Positions 36,214-45,671 of a stretch of DNA of 64,000 nucleotides are shown in pieces. The stretch covers positions 73,388 to 137,387 of the forward strand of contig JARRMW010000002.1 of assembly GCA_037385685.1 (NCBI GenBank), written 5' to 3'. A program made the translations under genes and the position numbers. Within the stretch, counting starts at the first letter, position 1. Every line of letters starts with the position of its first letter. Origin of the DNA: Sva-25 sp037385685 (GTDB lineage Bacteria; Pseudomonadota; Gammaproteobacteria; Chromatiales; Chromatiaceae). The notes beneath the pieces were generated by a model that was not told the origin of the DNA, did not search any database, and saw only the letters and a program-made list of their open reading frames with translations.

Positions 36214-37701
36214 TCACCCCTCCTTCAGCTTGTCGAGGCCGGCCTCGGCCATTGCAACCGCACGAAAGATCGCACGCCCCTTGTTCATGGTCTCTTTCCA
36301 CTCGAGTTCGGGTACGGAATCGGCCACAACCCCGGCGCCTGCCTGGATGTGCAGACTCTTGTCCTTGATGACAGCAGTACGAATCGCGATCGCCGTATCC
36401 ATATTGCCGTTCCAGGCAAGATAACCAACAGCACCTGAATAGATCCCGCGCTTGACAGGTTCAAGCTCATCGATGATCTCCATGGCACGAATCTTTGGTG
36501 CTCCGGACACGGTGCCGGCGGGAAAGGTCGCCCGGATGACATCAATCGCGTTCATGCCATCCTTGAGCTCGCCGGTGACATTCGACACGATATGCATGAC
36601 ATGCGAATAGCGTTCGATGACCATTTTTTCGGTCAGATTGACAGTCCCGATTTTCGCAACACGGCCAGCATCATTGCGGCCCAGGTCGATCAGCATCAGG
36701 TGCTCGGCAATCTCCTTCGGATCGGCCAGAAGCTCTGCCTCGAGTTCCAGATCCTCCTCCTCGCTGTACCCGCGCCGACGCGTTCCCGCAATGGGTCGCA
36801 CCGTGACGACGCCATCCTCGAGCCGCGTCAGGATTTCCGGCGAAGAGCCGACGATCTGGAAATCCCCGAGATCGAGAAAGTACATGTAAGGTGAAGGGTT
36901 GAGACCGCGCAATGCACGGTAAAGATCAAGCGGTGGTGCATGAAAAGGAATGCTCAGGCGCTGGGAGATCACGACCTGCATGCAATCACCATCGAGGATG
37001 TAATCCTTGATACGATTGACTGCCTGCTTGAACCCCTCCTCCGTGAAACCGGATGTAAAATCGGACTCACTGATCTCGCGCGTATCGGCAAACCGCTTGC
37101 GTGGAGCGCCATGATTCATGCGCTCGACCAATGTATTGATGCGAGCCTCGGCAGCATCGAGCGTATCTCCCCTCGTCGGATCAGCGTGCACGATGACAAA
37201 CATGCGTCCCTTCAGGTTGTCAAAAACCACCAGTTCATCAGACACCATCAGCAGGATATCGGGTGTCTGCAACTCGTCCGGGTTGGGGCAACTGGCGAGT
37301 TTCTTCTCGATGTAGCGAATGGTGTCGTAACCGAAGTAGCCGACCAGGCCGCCCGAGAAGCGTGGCAACCCGCTGATCTCCGCAGCCCTGAAATGTTGCT
37401 GGCACTCCTCGATGTAGGCAAGCGGATCCTCGACCTCGCGCTGTTCGATGATCTCGTCGCCCTGAAACCGGGTCACTTGCCTGCCGCGAACTTCGAGCCG
37501 CGCACTGGATGGCAAGCCGATAATGGAGTAACGGCCCCACTTCTCACCGCCGTGCACAGATTCGAAAAGATAGGAATAGGGGCCTTCTGCAAGTTTGAGA
37601 TAGACACTGAGCGGCGTGTCCAGGTCGGCCAGCACTTCGCGCGCGACGGGTATTCGGTTGTATCCCTGCTCGGCGAGGGAGGTAAAAGTATCAGGGGTCA
37701 T
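36214..37701 (-). CDS. trpE: Anthranilate synthase large subunit
   Basis: Makes anthranilate from chorismate, the first committed step to tryptophan. The 495 residues have the N-terminal half with YSYLFESVHGGEKWGRYS (feedback-site region) and the chorismate-binding half with GDCMQVVISQR, PSPYMYFLDLG, PEILTR, PIAGTRRRG, DLGRNDAGRV and FPAGTVSGAPK. ATG 37701 is preceded by GGAG 6 bases upstream; the frame also opens at GTG 37713. First gene of the trp operon; no trp leader peptide or attenuator was seen in the 230 bases before it. Confidence 0.95.
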   Translation of the reverse strand: MTPDTFTSLAEQGYNRIPVAREVLADLDTPLSVYLKLAEGPYSYLFESVHGGEKWGRYSIIGLPSSARLEVRGRQVTRFQGDEIIEQREVEDPLAYIEECQQHFRAAEISGLPRFSGGLVGYFGYDTIRYIEKKLASCPNPDELQTPDILLMVSDELVVFDNLKGRMFVIVHADPTRGDTLDAAEARINTLVERMNHGAPRKRFADTREISESDFTSGFTEEGFKQAVNRIKDYILDGDCMQVVISQRLSIPFHAPPLDLYRALRGLNPSPYMYFLDLGDFQIVGSSPEILTRLEDGVVTVRPIAGTRRRGYSEEEDLELEAELLADPKEIAEHLMLIDLGRNDAGRVAKIGTVNLTEKMVIERYSHVMHIVSNVTGELKDGMNAIDVIRATFPAGTVSGAPKIRAMEIIDELEPVKRGIYSGAVGYLAWNGNMDTAIAIRTAVIKDKSLHIQAGAGVVADSVPELEWKETMNKGRAIFRAVAMAEAGLDKLKEG

Positions 37702-37934
37702 CGGGGGCTCCACATAACAGACAAAAAGATCTACGACGGCTGTGCATCAGCACCATCGTGTTCCGATCTTTTCTGTCATGTCATGTGAATGAGGATACAT
37801 GGCGTGCTGAATTGATTTACAATTTCCGGCAAGACGCAAACATTAACAAAACTGGCACAAGATTCAATACCGGGGCAGCATTTTTCTCACCCGGCATCAG
37901 AGGCTGCACAATTACCGGTTGCCTGCGATACCAG

Positions 37935-38840
37935 ATGATTCCACCACACCTACACCCGAAATACTGGCCCCTTTGGCTCGTTGCAGGCTTCCTGTGGCTG
38001 ATGGCACAACTACCCTGGAAAGTGTCCATGCAGGTCGGCCGCTGGATCGGGTCGCTGATCTGGCTCTTTTTGAGACCTGCTCGCAAACGTGTGCTGTATA
38101 CGAATATTCGCCTGTGCTTTCCTGAACTTCCGGAGGAGAAGCAGGAAACACTCGCCAGGGAACACATTCATGCCGCTGGCCAGGGGATACTCGAGGTTGC
38201 GCTTGCCTGGTGGGCTCGTGACAGCCAGCTCAGGCCGCTCGCCCACGTCTCCGGGATCGAGAATCTGCAGGAAGCGATGGCAAGGGGCAAGGGGGTCATC
38301 CTGCTGTCGGCCCATTTCACCTCGCTCGAGATGGGTGGGCGCTTGCTGGGGTTCCAGACACCCTTTCATGTCGTCTATCGCAGTAACGAGAATCCGATGA
38401 CGGAGTATCTCCTGAAGCGCAACCGGCAAAAGCACTCGGACATGGCGATCGACAAGCGCAACATCAAGCAGATGGTACGCAGCCTGCGGTCCGGCAATGC
38501 CGTGTGGTATGCGCCGGACCAGGACATGATCTCCAGGGAGCCTCTCTTCGCGCCCTTTATGGGCATCATGACCGCGACCAATACTGCCACGTCACGTCTG
38601 GCGAAAATCAGCCATGCCCCTGTTGTCCCCTACGCTATCTTCCGCCGCAAGGACGGCAAAGGATACGACCTGGAATTCCAGCCCGCACTGGACGGCTTTC
38701 CCTCTGGTGATGATCTGGCCGATGCCACGCGCATCAACCGGATTTTCGAGGAATGGATCAGGAGACAGCCGGAGGACTACTTCTGGTTTCACAAGCGCTT
38801 CAAGCAACGCCCTCCCGGAGAACCGGACCCCTACGCCTGA
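37935..38840 (+). CDS. Lipid A acyltransferase (LpxL/HtrB family)
   Basis: A 301-residue inner-membrane acyltransferase that adds a secondary acyl chain to lipid A from acyl carrier protein. An N-terminal helix (about residues 10-30) anchors it. The catalytic HX4E motif is HFTSLE near 124, followed by GVILLSAH and a conserved VVYRSNENP, then WYAPDQDM and a late FWFHKRFKQRP close, all family marks. LpxL and LpxM cannot be told apart here. ATG 37935 is chosen; the longer frame upstream is not coding. It is monocistronic and convergent with the phosphatase gene. Confidence 0.87.
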   Translation: MIPPHLHPKYWPLWLVAGFLWLMAQLPWKVSMQVGRWIGSLIWLFLRPARKRVLYTNIRLCFPELPEEKQETLAREHIHAAGQGILEVALAWWARDSQLRPLAHVSGIENLQEAMARGKGVILLSAHFTSLEMGGRLLGFQTPFHVVYRSNENPMTEYLLKRNRQKHSDMAIDKRNIKQMVRSLRSGNAVWYAPDQDMISREPLFAPFMGIMTATNTATSRLAKISHAPVVPYAIFRRKDGKGYDLEFQPALDGFPSGDDLADATRINRIFEEWIRRQPEDYFWFHKRFKQRPPGEPDPYA

Positions 38841-38883
38841 CCGGGATGGTTCACGCCTCTCTGGTACAGAGGCGACTCTCGCA

Positions 38884-39321
38884 CTAGAGGTAGGGGGTCC
38901 AGTCCCTGACGCCCTGCTGAATACCGGCCAGCGCCTCCTCGAAGGCATCGCGCGGTTTTTTGTAGGGATCGTCGACGGTAATCCCGGACCACTTCCCGAT
39001 CGTGAAGACGCGCCCCTTTGTGAAAGGATAATGACGCTCGACTTCCTGTTGCTGCCAGGATTCCATGACGAGAATCAGTTCTGATTCGGCGATAATCTCC
39101 GGCGAAATCTGGCGTGCACGGTGGGCAGAGATGTCGATACCCGCCTCCTGCATGAGTTCGACCGCAATCGGATCGGCCGCGTGGTCAACGAGTGCACCGA
39201 TGCCGGCAGAATGCACCATGAGGTCCCTGCCCGCTTCACGGGCAACCTCCCTGAAGAGGCCTTCGGCCATGGGACTGCGGCAAATATTGCCGACGCAGAC
39301 AGTCAAGAGTGATTTGATCAT
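38884..39321 (-). CDS. Low-molecular-weight protein-tyrosine phosphatase
   Basis: A 145-residue phosphatase. The active-site loop CVGNICRSP (residues 9-17) matches C(X)5R, and DDPYKKP near 116 holds the general-acid aspartate. Relatives (Wzb, Etp) control capsule synthesis by dephosphorylating a tyrosine kinase, but no kinase or polysaccharide gene is nearby, so the target is unknown. Convergent with the acyltransferase gene; a 7-bp hairpin without T-run lies between them (38854-38874). Confidence 0.9.
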   Translation of the reverse strand: MIKSLLTVCVGNICRSPMAEGLFREVAREAGRDLMVHSAGIGALVDHAADPIAVELMQEAGIDISAHRARQISPEIIAESELILVMESWQQQEVERHYPFTKGRVFTIGKWSGITVDDPYKKPRDAFEEALAGIQQGVRDWTPYL

Positions 39322-39446
39322 GCGGAACGTTTTCCTTTATTACGAGTTTCCATGTTTGCTTTTATGTCTCCATCGAACACTTTGATTCCGGTATTGCAGT
39401 ATGAAATGGTATCAATGCTGTGACAGAAAAACAGGGTATTGACTTC

Positions 39447-40541
39447 ATGAGTGATGAACAAAAGTCGGTACGGGAGATCCGTATCAATCCAATCGTACCA
39501 ACTGAATCCGTCCTTGTCTCGACGGCACGCGGGATGCGCCCCAGGAAGGCCGAGGAGAAGGTCGACCGTGACACACGCTCATATGTCGAAACCTGCCCCT
39601 TCTGCAAGGGCAACGAGGAGAAAACACCGCCGGAAATCATGGCTTTCCCGGATTCGGACAACTGGGAGATCCGCATTGTCCCCAACCTCTTCCCGGTGCT
39701 TGGCGATGACAAGCAGCAGACCGGAATCTCCTTCGGTCTGCAACAGGTTATCGATGGCTACGGCCGCCACGAGGTGATCATCGACAATGCCTCGCATGGC
39801 ATCGCGATACACGAGATGGAGGCAGAACACCTGCGCAACCTCTTCATGACCTACAGACAACGCATGCAGGAGCTCTACGAGAGCGATCCACGCCTGAAAT
39901 ACGTGCTGGTATTCAAGAATTTCGGGCCGGCTGCTGGCGCGAGTATCCCGCACACACACAGCCAGATCATTGCAACCCCCGTTGTACCGCAGAATGTCGA
40001 GGACGAGGTCGTCAACAGCAGGCAATATCATGCCAAGTACAACCAGTGTGTCTTCTGTTCGCTCATTGACGAGGCACTCACCTACGAAGCTACCATCTAT
40101 GATCGTGAATCCGGTGAAATCCGGCGCAAGATCGATGTCGGCCAGTACGTTGTCGAACGCAGCCGCCACTTCGTTGCCATCAAGCCGTTTGCCAGCCGCT
40201 ACGAGTGGGAACTGCATATCCTGCCCCTGGAGCACCAGGCGGATTTTCTCCAGGTCACCAAAGAGCAACTCGAGGATTTCGCGCTGGTCCTGAAACGCAC
40301 CATGCAGCGGCTCGACCATGTCATCGGGGGGGCACAATACAACTTTTTCCTGCATTCAAAGCCCCACGGCAGGGATTACGATAACTGTGAAGAGAGCTAC
40401 CACTGGCACCTGGAGATCTGCCCGCGCACCTCGATCCCGACCGGATTCGAGCTGGGGTCGGGCCTGTTCGTCTCGACCATCAGCCCCGAGGACGCCGCCG
40501 CAGCTCTCAGGTCTGTGGAACTGCCGGATGAATCCGCTTAA
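39447..40541 (+). CDS. Galactose-1-phosphate uridylyltransferase family protein
   Basis: A 364-residue HIT-superfamily nucleotidyltransferase. CPFCKGNEEKTP (about residues 50-61) and CVFC near 200 are the zinc sites, FKNFGPAAGASIPHTHSQII near 160 carries the catalytic HTHSQ-type motif, and FLHSKPH with YHWHLEICPR near the end the second histidine pair. GalT and ADP-glucose phosphorylase are not distinguishable by these. No gal gene is near; it precedes gcvR, bcp and phoH. Start ATG 39447 is chosen, with AGGG upstream; a GTG at 39420 is an alternative. Confidence 0.8.
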   Translation: MSDEQKSVREIRINPIVPTESVLVSTARGMRPRKAEEKVDRDTRSYVETCPFCKGNEEKTPPEIMAFPDSDNWEIRIVPNLFPVLGDDKQQTGISFGLQQVIDGYGRHEVIIDNASHGIAIHEMEAEHLRNLFMTYRQRMQELYESDPRLKYVLVFKNFGPAAGASIPHTHSQIIATPVVPQNVEDEVVNSRQYHAKYNQCVFCSLIDEALTYEATIYDRESGEIRRKIDVGQYVVERSRHFVAIKPFASRYEWELHILPLEHQADFLQVTKEQLEDFALVLKRTMQRLDHVIGGAQYNFFLHSKPHGRDYDNCEESYHWHLEICPRTSIPTGFELGSGLFVSTISPEDAAAALRSVELPDESA

Positions 40542-40607
40542 ACTCGGACTTGATCACTGCTCCTGCCAGCATGGCCTGGTGAAGGAACGGCGGCACTTCC
40601 ACCTCAT

Positions 40608-41153
40608 ATGGAAAAATTTGTGAAAAACAGCCAACTTGTTATCTCCGCCATCGGACAGGACAGACCAGGCATCGTCGACAGGATCACCCGCTACATTTTC
40701 GAGCATGATCTCAACATCAGTGACAGCAGAATGTCTGTACTTGGCGGCGAATTTGCCATCCAGATGCTTGTGGTCGGGCCATGGAACGAGATTGCGAAGT
40801 TCGAATCGACGATTCCGGAGCTGGAGTCCTCGCTCGATCTCAGCATCGTTGCTCGCCGTACCGATATCCGCCCGCGCAACCAGCAGCTGCTGCCCTACGT
40901 CGTGGACGTCGTGGCGCTAGACAATCCCGGTATCGTGCATCATCTCGCCAACTTCTTCTCACAGCGAAACATCAATATCGAGGAGCTGACGACCACCAGT
41001 TACGCGGCCCCGCATACAGGAACACCGATGTTTGCCGTGAATCTCGAGGTCGGTGTTCCAGCTGACATCCAGATCTCCGAGTTACGTGACGACTTCATGC
41101 AATTCTGCGATACCATGAATCTCGACGCTGTTCTCGAACCCGCAAAAAACTGA
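40608..41153 (+). CDS. gcvR: GcvR-like ACT-domain regulator
   Basis: A 181-residue protein of two ACT domains: residues 9-80 (AIGQDRPGIVDRITRYIFEH) and about 95-175 (VALDNPGIVHHLANFFSQRNINIEEL). In E. coli GcvR binds glycine and holds back the activator GcvA of the glycine cleavage genes. Here gcvR is followed 9 bases later by bcp, as in E. coli, which supports the call. No gcv genes are in the window. Confidence 0.88.
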   Translation: MEKFVKNSQLVISAIGQDRPGIVDRITRYIFEHDLNISDSRMSVLGGEFAIQMLVVGPWNEIAKFESTIPELESSLDLSIVARRTDIRPRNQQLLPYVVDVVALDNPGIVHHLANFFSQRNINIEELTTTSYAAPHTGTPMFAVNLEVGVPADIQISELRDDFMQFCDTMNLDAVLEPAKN

Positions 41154-41162
41154 GGGCAACAC

Positions 41163-41642
41163 ATGACAAAAACAGTCAAACCCGGCAAGAAAATTCCCGA
41201 CATCGAACTGCACCTCACCGGCGACAAGCTGGTCAAGCTCTCGGACTACGTCGGCAAGCCACTCGTGCTCTATTTCTATCCAAAGGCCAGCACACCAGGA
41301 TGTACCACTGAAGGACTCGACTTCACCGCTGCCATCAACAAGTTCCGGCGCCAGTCATGCGCCATCCTCGGCGCTTCCAGGGACAGCCTCAAGGCGCAGG
41401 AGAATTTCAAGACAAAACAGGGTTTCGCCTTTGACCTCGTCTCCGACAAGGAAGAGGCGCTCTGCAACCTCTTTGACGTCATCAAGATGAAGAACATGTA
41501 CGGCAAGCAGGTACGCGGTATCGAGCGCAGCACTTTCCTGATCGACAGCGATGGAAAACTCGCGAAAGAGTGGCGTGGCGTCAAGGTTCCCGGCCATGTC
41601 GATGAGGTACTGGAAGCCGTCAAGGAACTCAACAAGGCCTGA
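41163..41642 (+). CDS. bcp: Thiol peroxidase, PrxQ/BCP family
   Basis: A 159-residue peroxiredoxin that reduces hydrogen peroxide and organic peroxides with thioredoxin or glutaredoxin. The peroxidatic Cys is in TPGCTTEGLDF near residue 43. At the position five residues later, where many BCPs have the resolving Cys, there is L/D, so the resolving cysteine is probably elsewhere (C61 region, RQSCAI) or absent. The VLYFYPKA motif precedes it. Directly follows gcvR in an operon. Confidence 0.92.
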   Translation: MTKTVKPGKKIPDIELHLTGDKLVKLSDYVGKPLVLYFYPKASTPGCTTEGLDFTAAINKFRRQSCAILGASRDSLKAQENFKTKQGFAFDLVSDKEEALCNLFDVIKMKNMYGKQVRGIERSTFLIDSDGKLAKEWRGVKVPGHVDEVLEAVKELNKA

Positions 41643-41647
41643 AGAGC

Positions 41648-43066
41648 GTGACAGATCATAAAAAACTTTTCGTGCTGGACACCAATGTCCTGATGCACGA
41701 CCCGACCTCTATTTTTCGTTTCAAGGAACACGATATCTTTCTGCCCATGGTGGTTCTCGAGGAACTCGACCGTGGCAAGAAAGGCACCTCGGAAGTTGCA
41801 CGGAATGTGCGCCAGGTCAGCCGCTTTCTGGATGACCTCATGGCAGACCTTACACACGATGAAATCGAACACGGCCTGCCCCTCCCTTCATGGGCCGGAT
41901 TACCGGATGAACTGCACGAGGATGAAGAAGTCCGTGATCACGGGCGACTCTTTTTCCAGACAACCATCCTGCCGCAAAAGCTGCCGGACACCCTGCCAGG
42001 TAATACGCCCGACAACGATATCCTCGGCACTGCCATGGCGCTGAAGAAACTCTACAAGGGGCGTGATGTCACGCTTGTCTCGAAGGACATCAACCTGCGG
42101 ATCAAGGCTGCCGTCGTCGGCCTGCGCGCTGAGGACTACAGCAACGACCAGGTACTCGATGACGTCGATCTGCTCTACAAGGGACATACTGCCCTGCCAC
42201 CCGACTTCTGGGACAGCCACAGCAAGGATATCGAGTCCTGGCAGGAGGAAGGTCATACCTATTACCGTGTATCGGGCCCGGACACCAAGCAGTGGCATGT
42301 CGGCCAGTGCCTCTATTTCGAGGAGGAGGCAGGATTCGAGGCAATTGTCCGTGAGCGCGTTGGCGATGATGCCATGATCGAAGTTGCCCAGGATTACCGC
42401 ACACCGAACCACTCGGTCTGGGGAATCATGGCCCGCAATCGCGAACAGAATTTCGCACTGAACATGCTCATGGACCCCGAGCTGGATTTCGTTACCCTGC
42501 TCGGTGCGGCCGGCACCGGAAAGACGCTGCTGACGCTCGCTGCGGGCCTGACCCAGGTGCTGGATGAAAACCGCTACAGCGAAATCATCATGACCCGCGT
42601 CACGGTGCCTGTCGGCGAGGACATCGGTTTCCTGCCGGGTACCGAGGAAGAGAAAATGACTCCATGGATGGGTGCGCTCATGGACAACCTGGAGGTGCTC
42701 AACCGCACCGAGGGCGGAGGTGACTGGGGACGCGCAGCGACCGACGACCTGCTGCGCTCACGCATCCGCATCCATTCAGTGAACTTCATGCGTGGCCGCA
42801 CCTTTCTGAACAAGTACATCATTCTCGACGAAGCGCAGAATCTCACGGCCAAGCAGATGAAGACCCTGATCACACGTGCCGGACCAGGTACCAAGATCGT
42901 CTGTCTCGGTAATATTGCACAGATTGATACGCCCTATCTTACCGAGACCACATCAGGCCTGACCTATGTCGTCGACAAATTCAAGAGCTGGCGACATGCA
43001 GGACACATCACGCTGATGCGTGGAGAACGTTCTCGCCTCGCAGAATTTGCTTCAGACGAGCTTTGA
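41648..43066 (+). CDS. PIN-PhoH fusion ATPase (PhoH2/YlaK type)
   Basis: A 472-residue protein. An N-terminal PIN nuclease domain (about residues 5-145) starts with VLDTNVLMHDPTS and has acidic residues at VLEELDRGKKG and NTPDNDILGTA. The C-terminal PhoH ATPase has GAAGTGKTLLTLAAG near 285 and Walker B YIILDEAQNLT near 395. Relatives are RNA helicases/nucleases. It starts at GTG 41648, 5 bases after bcp, so it is last in galT-gcvR-bcp-phoH. Confidence 0.9.
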   Translation: MTDHKKLFVLDTNVLMHDPTSIFRFKEHDIFLPMVVLEELDRGKKGTSEVARNVRQVSRFLDDLMADLTHDEIEHGLPLPSWAGLPDELHEDEEVRDHGRLFFQTTILPQKLPDTLPGNTPDNDILGTAMALKKLYKGRDVTLVSKDINLRIKAAVVGLRAEDYSNDQVLDDVDLLYKGHTALPPDFWDSHSKDIESWQEEGHTYYRVSGPDTKQWHVGQCLYFEEEAGFEAIVRERVGDDAMIEVAQDYRTPNHSVWGIMARNREQNFALNMLMDPELDFVTLLGAAGTGKTLLTLAAGLTQVLDENRYSEIIMTRVTVPVGEDIGFLPGTEEEKMTPWMGALMDNLEVLNRTEGGGDWGRAATDDLLRSRIRIHSVNFMRGRTFLNKYIILDEAQNLTAKQMKTLITRAGPGTKIVCLGNIAQIDTPYLTETTSGLTYVVDKFKSWRHAGHITLMRGERSRLAEFASDEL

Positions 43067-43143
43067 TGAAGGGTCGAAAAGCCCGGGCGGGACAAGCACG
43101 AACCGGGAGAAATCAGGGAGCCTGTTAACCGGCTTCTCTGGCG

Positions 43144-44262
43144 TCAACTTTCCTGAAGCGCTTCCCGCTGCTCCCGCTTGTGCGCTCTCGGCCATGCCGT
43201 GAGTACCGCCTTGACCAGAGTGCCAAGCGGTATTGCGAAGAAAATTCCCCAGAATCCCCAGAGTCCGCCGAAAACCAGGATCGCGACGATGATCGCGACA
43301 GGATGGAGATTGACCACCTCGGAAAAGAGTAGTGGCACGAGCACGTTACCATCGATCGCCTGGATCACGAGATAGGTGATCCCGAGGTAGATGAAATCAC
43401 TGCTCCACCCCCATTGAAACCAGGCCACGGCCATGACCGGAATGGTGACCACGGTCGCACCGATATAGGGAATGATGACCGAGAGGCCGACAAGCACGGC
43501 AAGCAGCGCCGCGTAGTTCAGCCCCAGGATACTGAACGCAACGAAACTGGCGCTCCCGATGATCAGGATCTCCCAGAACTTGCCGCGGACATAATTCGAA
43601 ATCTGCTCGTCGAGTTCGTTCCACACCTCGTCCGCGATCCCCCTGTCTTCCGGAAAGAACTGCATGAACCAGCCGATAATCTTTGTCTTGTCCTTGAGAA
43701 AGAAGAACACCAGCAGGGGCACGAGGATGAAATAGACCATCAGCGTGATGAGTCCGACGACGGACGAAAGAGAGAGACTCAGGATCGCCTGCTGGCCGAG
43801 TGTGCCGATCTCGGTCTTGATGGTGGAGATGATCGTGGTGATCTGGTCGGGGGTAATGAGCTCGGGATACATAGCAGGCAGTCGCATCAGACTCTCCTGC
43901 CCTTTTCCGAGCATGCTCGGAACCTGTTGCATGAACTGGGTCAATTGGACCGAGACCTGTGGCAGAAGCCCGAACATGATTGCTGAGACAAACACGATGA
44001 AGGCAACAAAGACGATCACCACGGAGACGAGGCGCGGCAGGTGAAAACGCTGCAGCCAGACAACAATACCCTCGAGCAGATAGGCAATCACGGCGCTGGC
44101 GAGCACAGGCGCCAGCATATCGCCCATGAACATGATGACGGCAAAGATGAAGAGAAGAGCGAGCGTGAGTGCAAGGACCTGGGGATCGGAAAAGGTGCGC
44201 CGGAACCAGTCCGCCACGAGTGTCATCGGATCCTTATGCATCTTGTTCGAATCGTTCGACAT
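43144..44262 (-). CDS. AI-2E-family membrane exporter (PerM/TqsA type)
   Basis: A 372-residue inner-membrane protein with about eight helices and a conserved FGGLWGFWGIFFAIPLG-type motif near the end (GGLWGFWGIFFAIPLGTL). The family includes TqsA, an exporter of the AI-2 signal, PerM and sodium/proton carriers; substrate here is unknown. It overlaps the small gene upstream by 29 bases. Start is uncertain: ATG 44262, 44241 or 44226 (the last with AAGGA close upstream). Confidence 0.85.
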   Translation of the reverse strand: MSNDSNKMHKDPMTLVADWFRRTFSDPQVLALTLALLFIFAVIMFMGDMLAPVLASAVIAYLLEGIVVWLQRFHLPRLVSVVIVFVAFIVFVSAIMFGLLPQVSVQLTQFMQQVPSMLGKGQESLMRLPAMYPELITPDQITTIISTIKTEIGTLGQQAILSLSLSSVVGLITLMVYFILVPLLVFFFLKDKTKIIGWFMQFFPEDRGIADEVWNELDEQISNYVRGKFWEILIIGSASFVAFSILGLNYAALLAVLVGLSVIIPYIGATVVTIPVMAVAWFQWGWSSDFIYLGITYLVIQAIDGNVLVPLLFSEVVNLHPVAIIVAILVFGGLWGFWGIFFAIPLGTLVKAVLTAWPRAHKREQREALQES

Positions 44263-44635
44263 ATTCCCGGTAATACTGCTGAAAAAGCGCCTCGAGTTCG
44301 TCAATGATCTCCTCTGCATCCCTGCCCTGCAACAGGTGCGCGGACATGAGTTCGGATGTCCCTGAGAAGAGCGCCTGTTTCTCGAGCATCGGGTAGGAGC
44401 GCGTCAGGCGCTTGATCGCTGCAACGACGCTCTCGGACTCCGGCCGGGGCTGCAGTTGTGGTTCTGCCGGTGCAGTGACCGGCTCGCTCTTGCCGTTATC
44501 CTGCTGGCGCTGAAGCAGGAACTCGGCATAATCGAGCAGACTGCGGCGTTCCTGCTCGCCAAGTTTCGCGTAAATATCTGAAAGGCGGCCCGGCAAGGCG
44601 CGACTGCTCGCTCCTGTCATCATCGGCGTGAGCAT
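44234..44635 (-). CDS. Small helical protein of unknown function
   Basis: A 133-residue protein I do not recognise. It is predicted all-helical, without signal or membrane segment: GRLSDIYAKLGEQERRSLLDYAEFLLQRQQ (read as GRLSDIYAKL then ERRSLLDYAEFLLQ) near the start, a Pro/Glu-rich linker at 50-70, then AAIKRLTRSYPMLEKQ and LDELEALFQQYYREYVE. Its start overlaps the LysR stop by one base (TGATG) and its end overlaps the exporter, so it is coupled to both. The DYAEFL helix resembles small regulators that bind toxins or DNA, but this is weak. Confidence 0.7.
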   Translation of the reverse strand: MLTPMMTGASSRALPGRLSDIYAKLGEQERRSLLDYAEFLLQRQQDNGKSEPVTAPAEPQLQPRPESESVVAAIKRLTRSYPMLEKQALFSGTSELMSAHLLQGRDAEEIIDELEALFQQYYREYVERFEQDA

Positions 44636-45549
44636 CAGGGAGTTTCACTGCTGTCATGCGAATCACAGTAATCCCTCGCAAATTCGAGCAGGGTCTCCAT
44701 GAGGCGCAGGCGAAACTTCTGTTTCTGGTGGACGAATGAGAAAGGGCGTTCAGGCGTCGGATCCAGCCTGACAGAAACCAGCGTACCCAGCTGCAGCTCT
44801 TTCTGGATGGTTGCGCGCGAGACGATGGAAACCCCCATACCGGCCTCGACAGCACCTTTCACCGCCTCGGGACTGCCGAGTTCCATGGAGATATTGAGAC
44901 CAACCTCGCAGCCATCACTGTGGTTGAGATATTCAGAGACCACCTCGCGTGTACCCGACCCCTCTTCACGACAGATGAAAGGATACTCGATCAACTCCTC
45001 GAGCTTGACCACCTTTTTGGAAGCCAGCGGATGATTTGGTGCTGCGATGGCAACGAGCTGATCCTTGCGGCACTCCTCGACGACGAGATTCTTGTTGGAA
45101 ACGGGGGCCTCGATCACACCGAGGTCAATCGTATTGTTCTCCACCATGTGAACGATGCCATCGGAGTTCGAGACCTTGAGGTGTATGCTGACATCCGGGT
45201 ATTCAGCCTTGAAATCGCCAAGCAGTGGCGGAAGCATGTACTCGGCAATCGTCGTGCTGGCCCCGATGGTCAGGGTCCCGCTGATCTCGCCGGTCATCTC
45301 GCGGACGGCATTCTCCATCTGTCCGTAAAGATCAAATATCTTGTCCGCGTATTCGAATACACGCTCGCCCGCGTCCGTGAGGCTGATCCTGTTGTGCGTC
45401 CTGTCGAACAGGCGCGTGTTGAAATACTCCTCGAGCTGTCGCACCTGGAAGGTGACAGCCGGTTGTGTCATGTGGAGGGTCTCAGCCGCCTTGGTAAAAC
45501 TCAGCAACCTGGCCACCGTGTGGAAGACCTGTAGACGTCGATCAGCCAT
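44635..45549 (-). CDS. LysR-family transcriptional regulator
   Basis: A 304-residue regulator starting at ATG 45549 (MADRRLQVF); an in-frame ATG at 45573 is possible. The helix-turn-helix is RLLSFTKAAETLHMTQPAVTFQVRQLE (about residues 13-40, read in parts), followed by a coiled linker and a two-lobed effector domain with TIGASTTIAEYMLPPLL. The best family matches by memory are regulators of the YeiE/CysL kind. The motif GTL..GAST is also found in CbbR, but a link to prk is not shown. First gene of the operon with the small protein and exporter. Confidence 0.88.
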   Translation of the reverse strand: MADRRLQVFHTVARLLSFTKAAETLHMTQPAVTFQVRQLEEYFNTRLFDRTHNRISLTDAGERVFEYADKIFDLYGQMENAVREMTGEISGTLTIGASTTIAEYMLPPLLGDFKAEYPDVSIHLKVSNSDGIVHMVENNTIDLGVIEAPVSNKNLVVEECRKDQLVAIAAPNHPLASKKVVKLEELIEYPFICREEGSGTREVVSEYLNHSDGCEVGLNISMELGSPEAVKGAVEAGMGVSIVSRATIQKELQLGTLVSVRLDPTPERPFSFVHQKQKFRLRLMETLLEFARDYCDSHDSSETP

Positions 45550-45671
45550 ACTGCTGTCCGGAACCGCAATCAAAAGATAAGCGGATTTTATACCACAATT
45601 CAGACCTAAGCAGAATTTATAACTAAAAGACTATTTTCTGATGAGGTGACCGGCGACGGTATGCCGCCAGG

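Noticed and set aside
38854..38874. Hairpin between the acyltransferase and phosphatase genes as terminator
   Set aside because: A 7-bp stem (CGCCTCT/AGAGGCG) exists, but no T-run follows on either strand.
44635..45549. The LysR gene as CbbR, the Calvin-cycle regulator
   Set aside because: It is 28 kb from prk, next to an exporter, and no diagnostic CbbR sequence can be claimed by eye.
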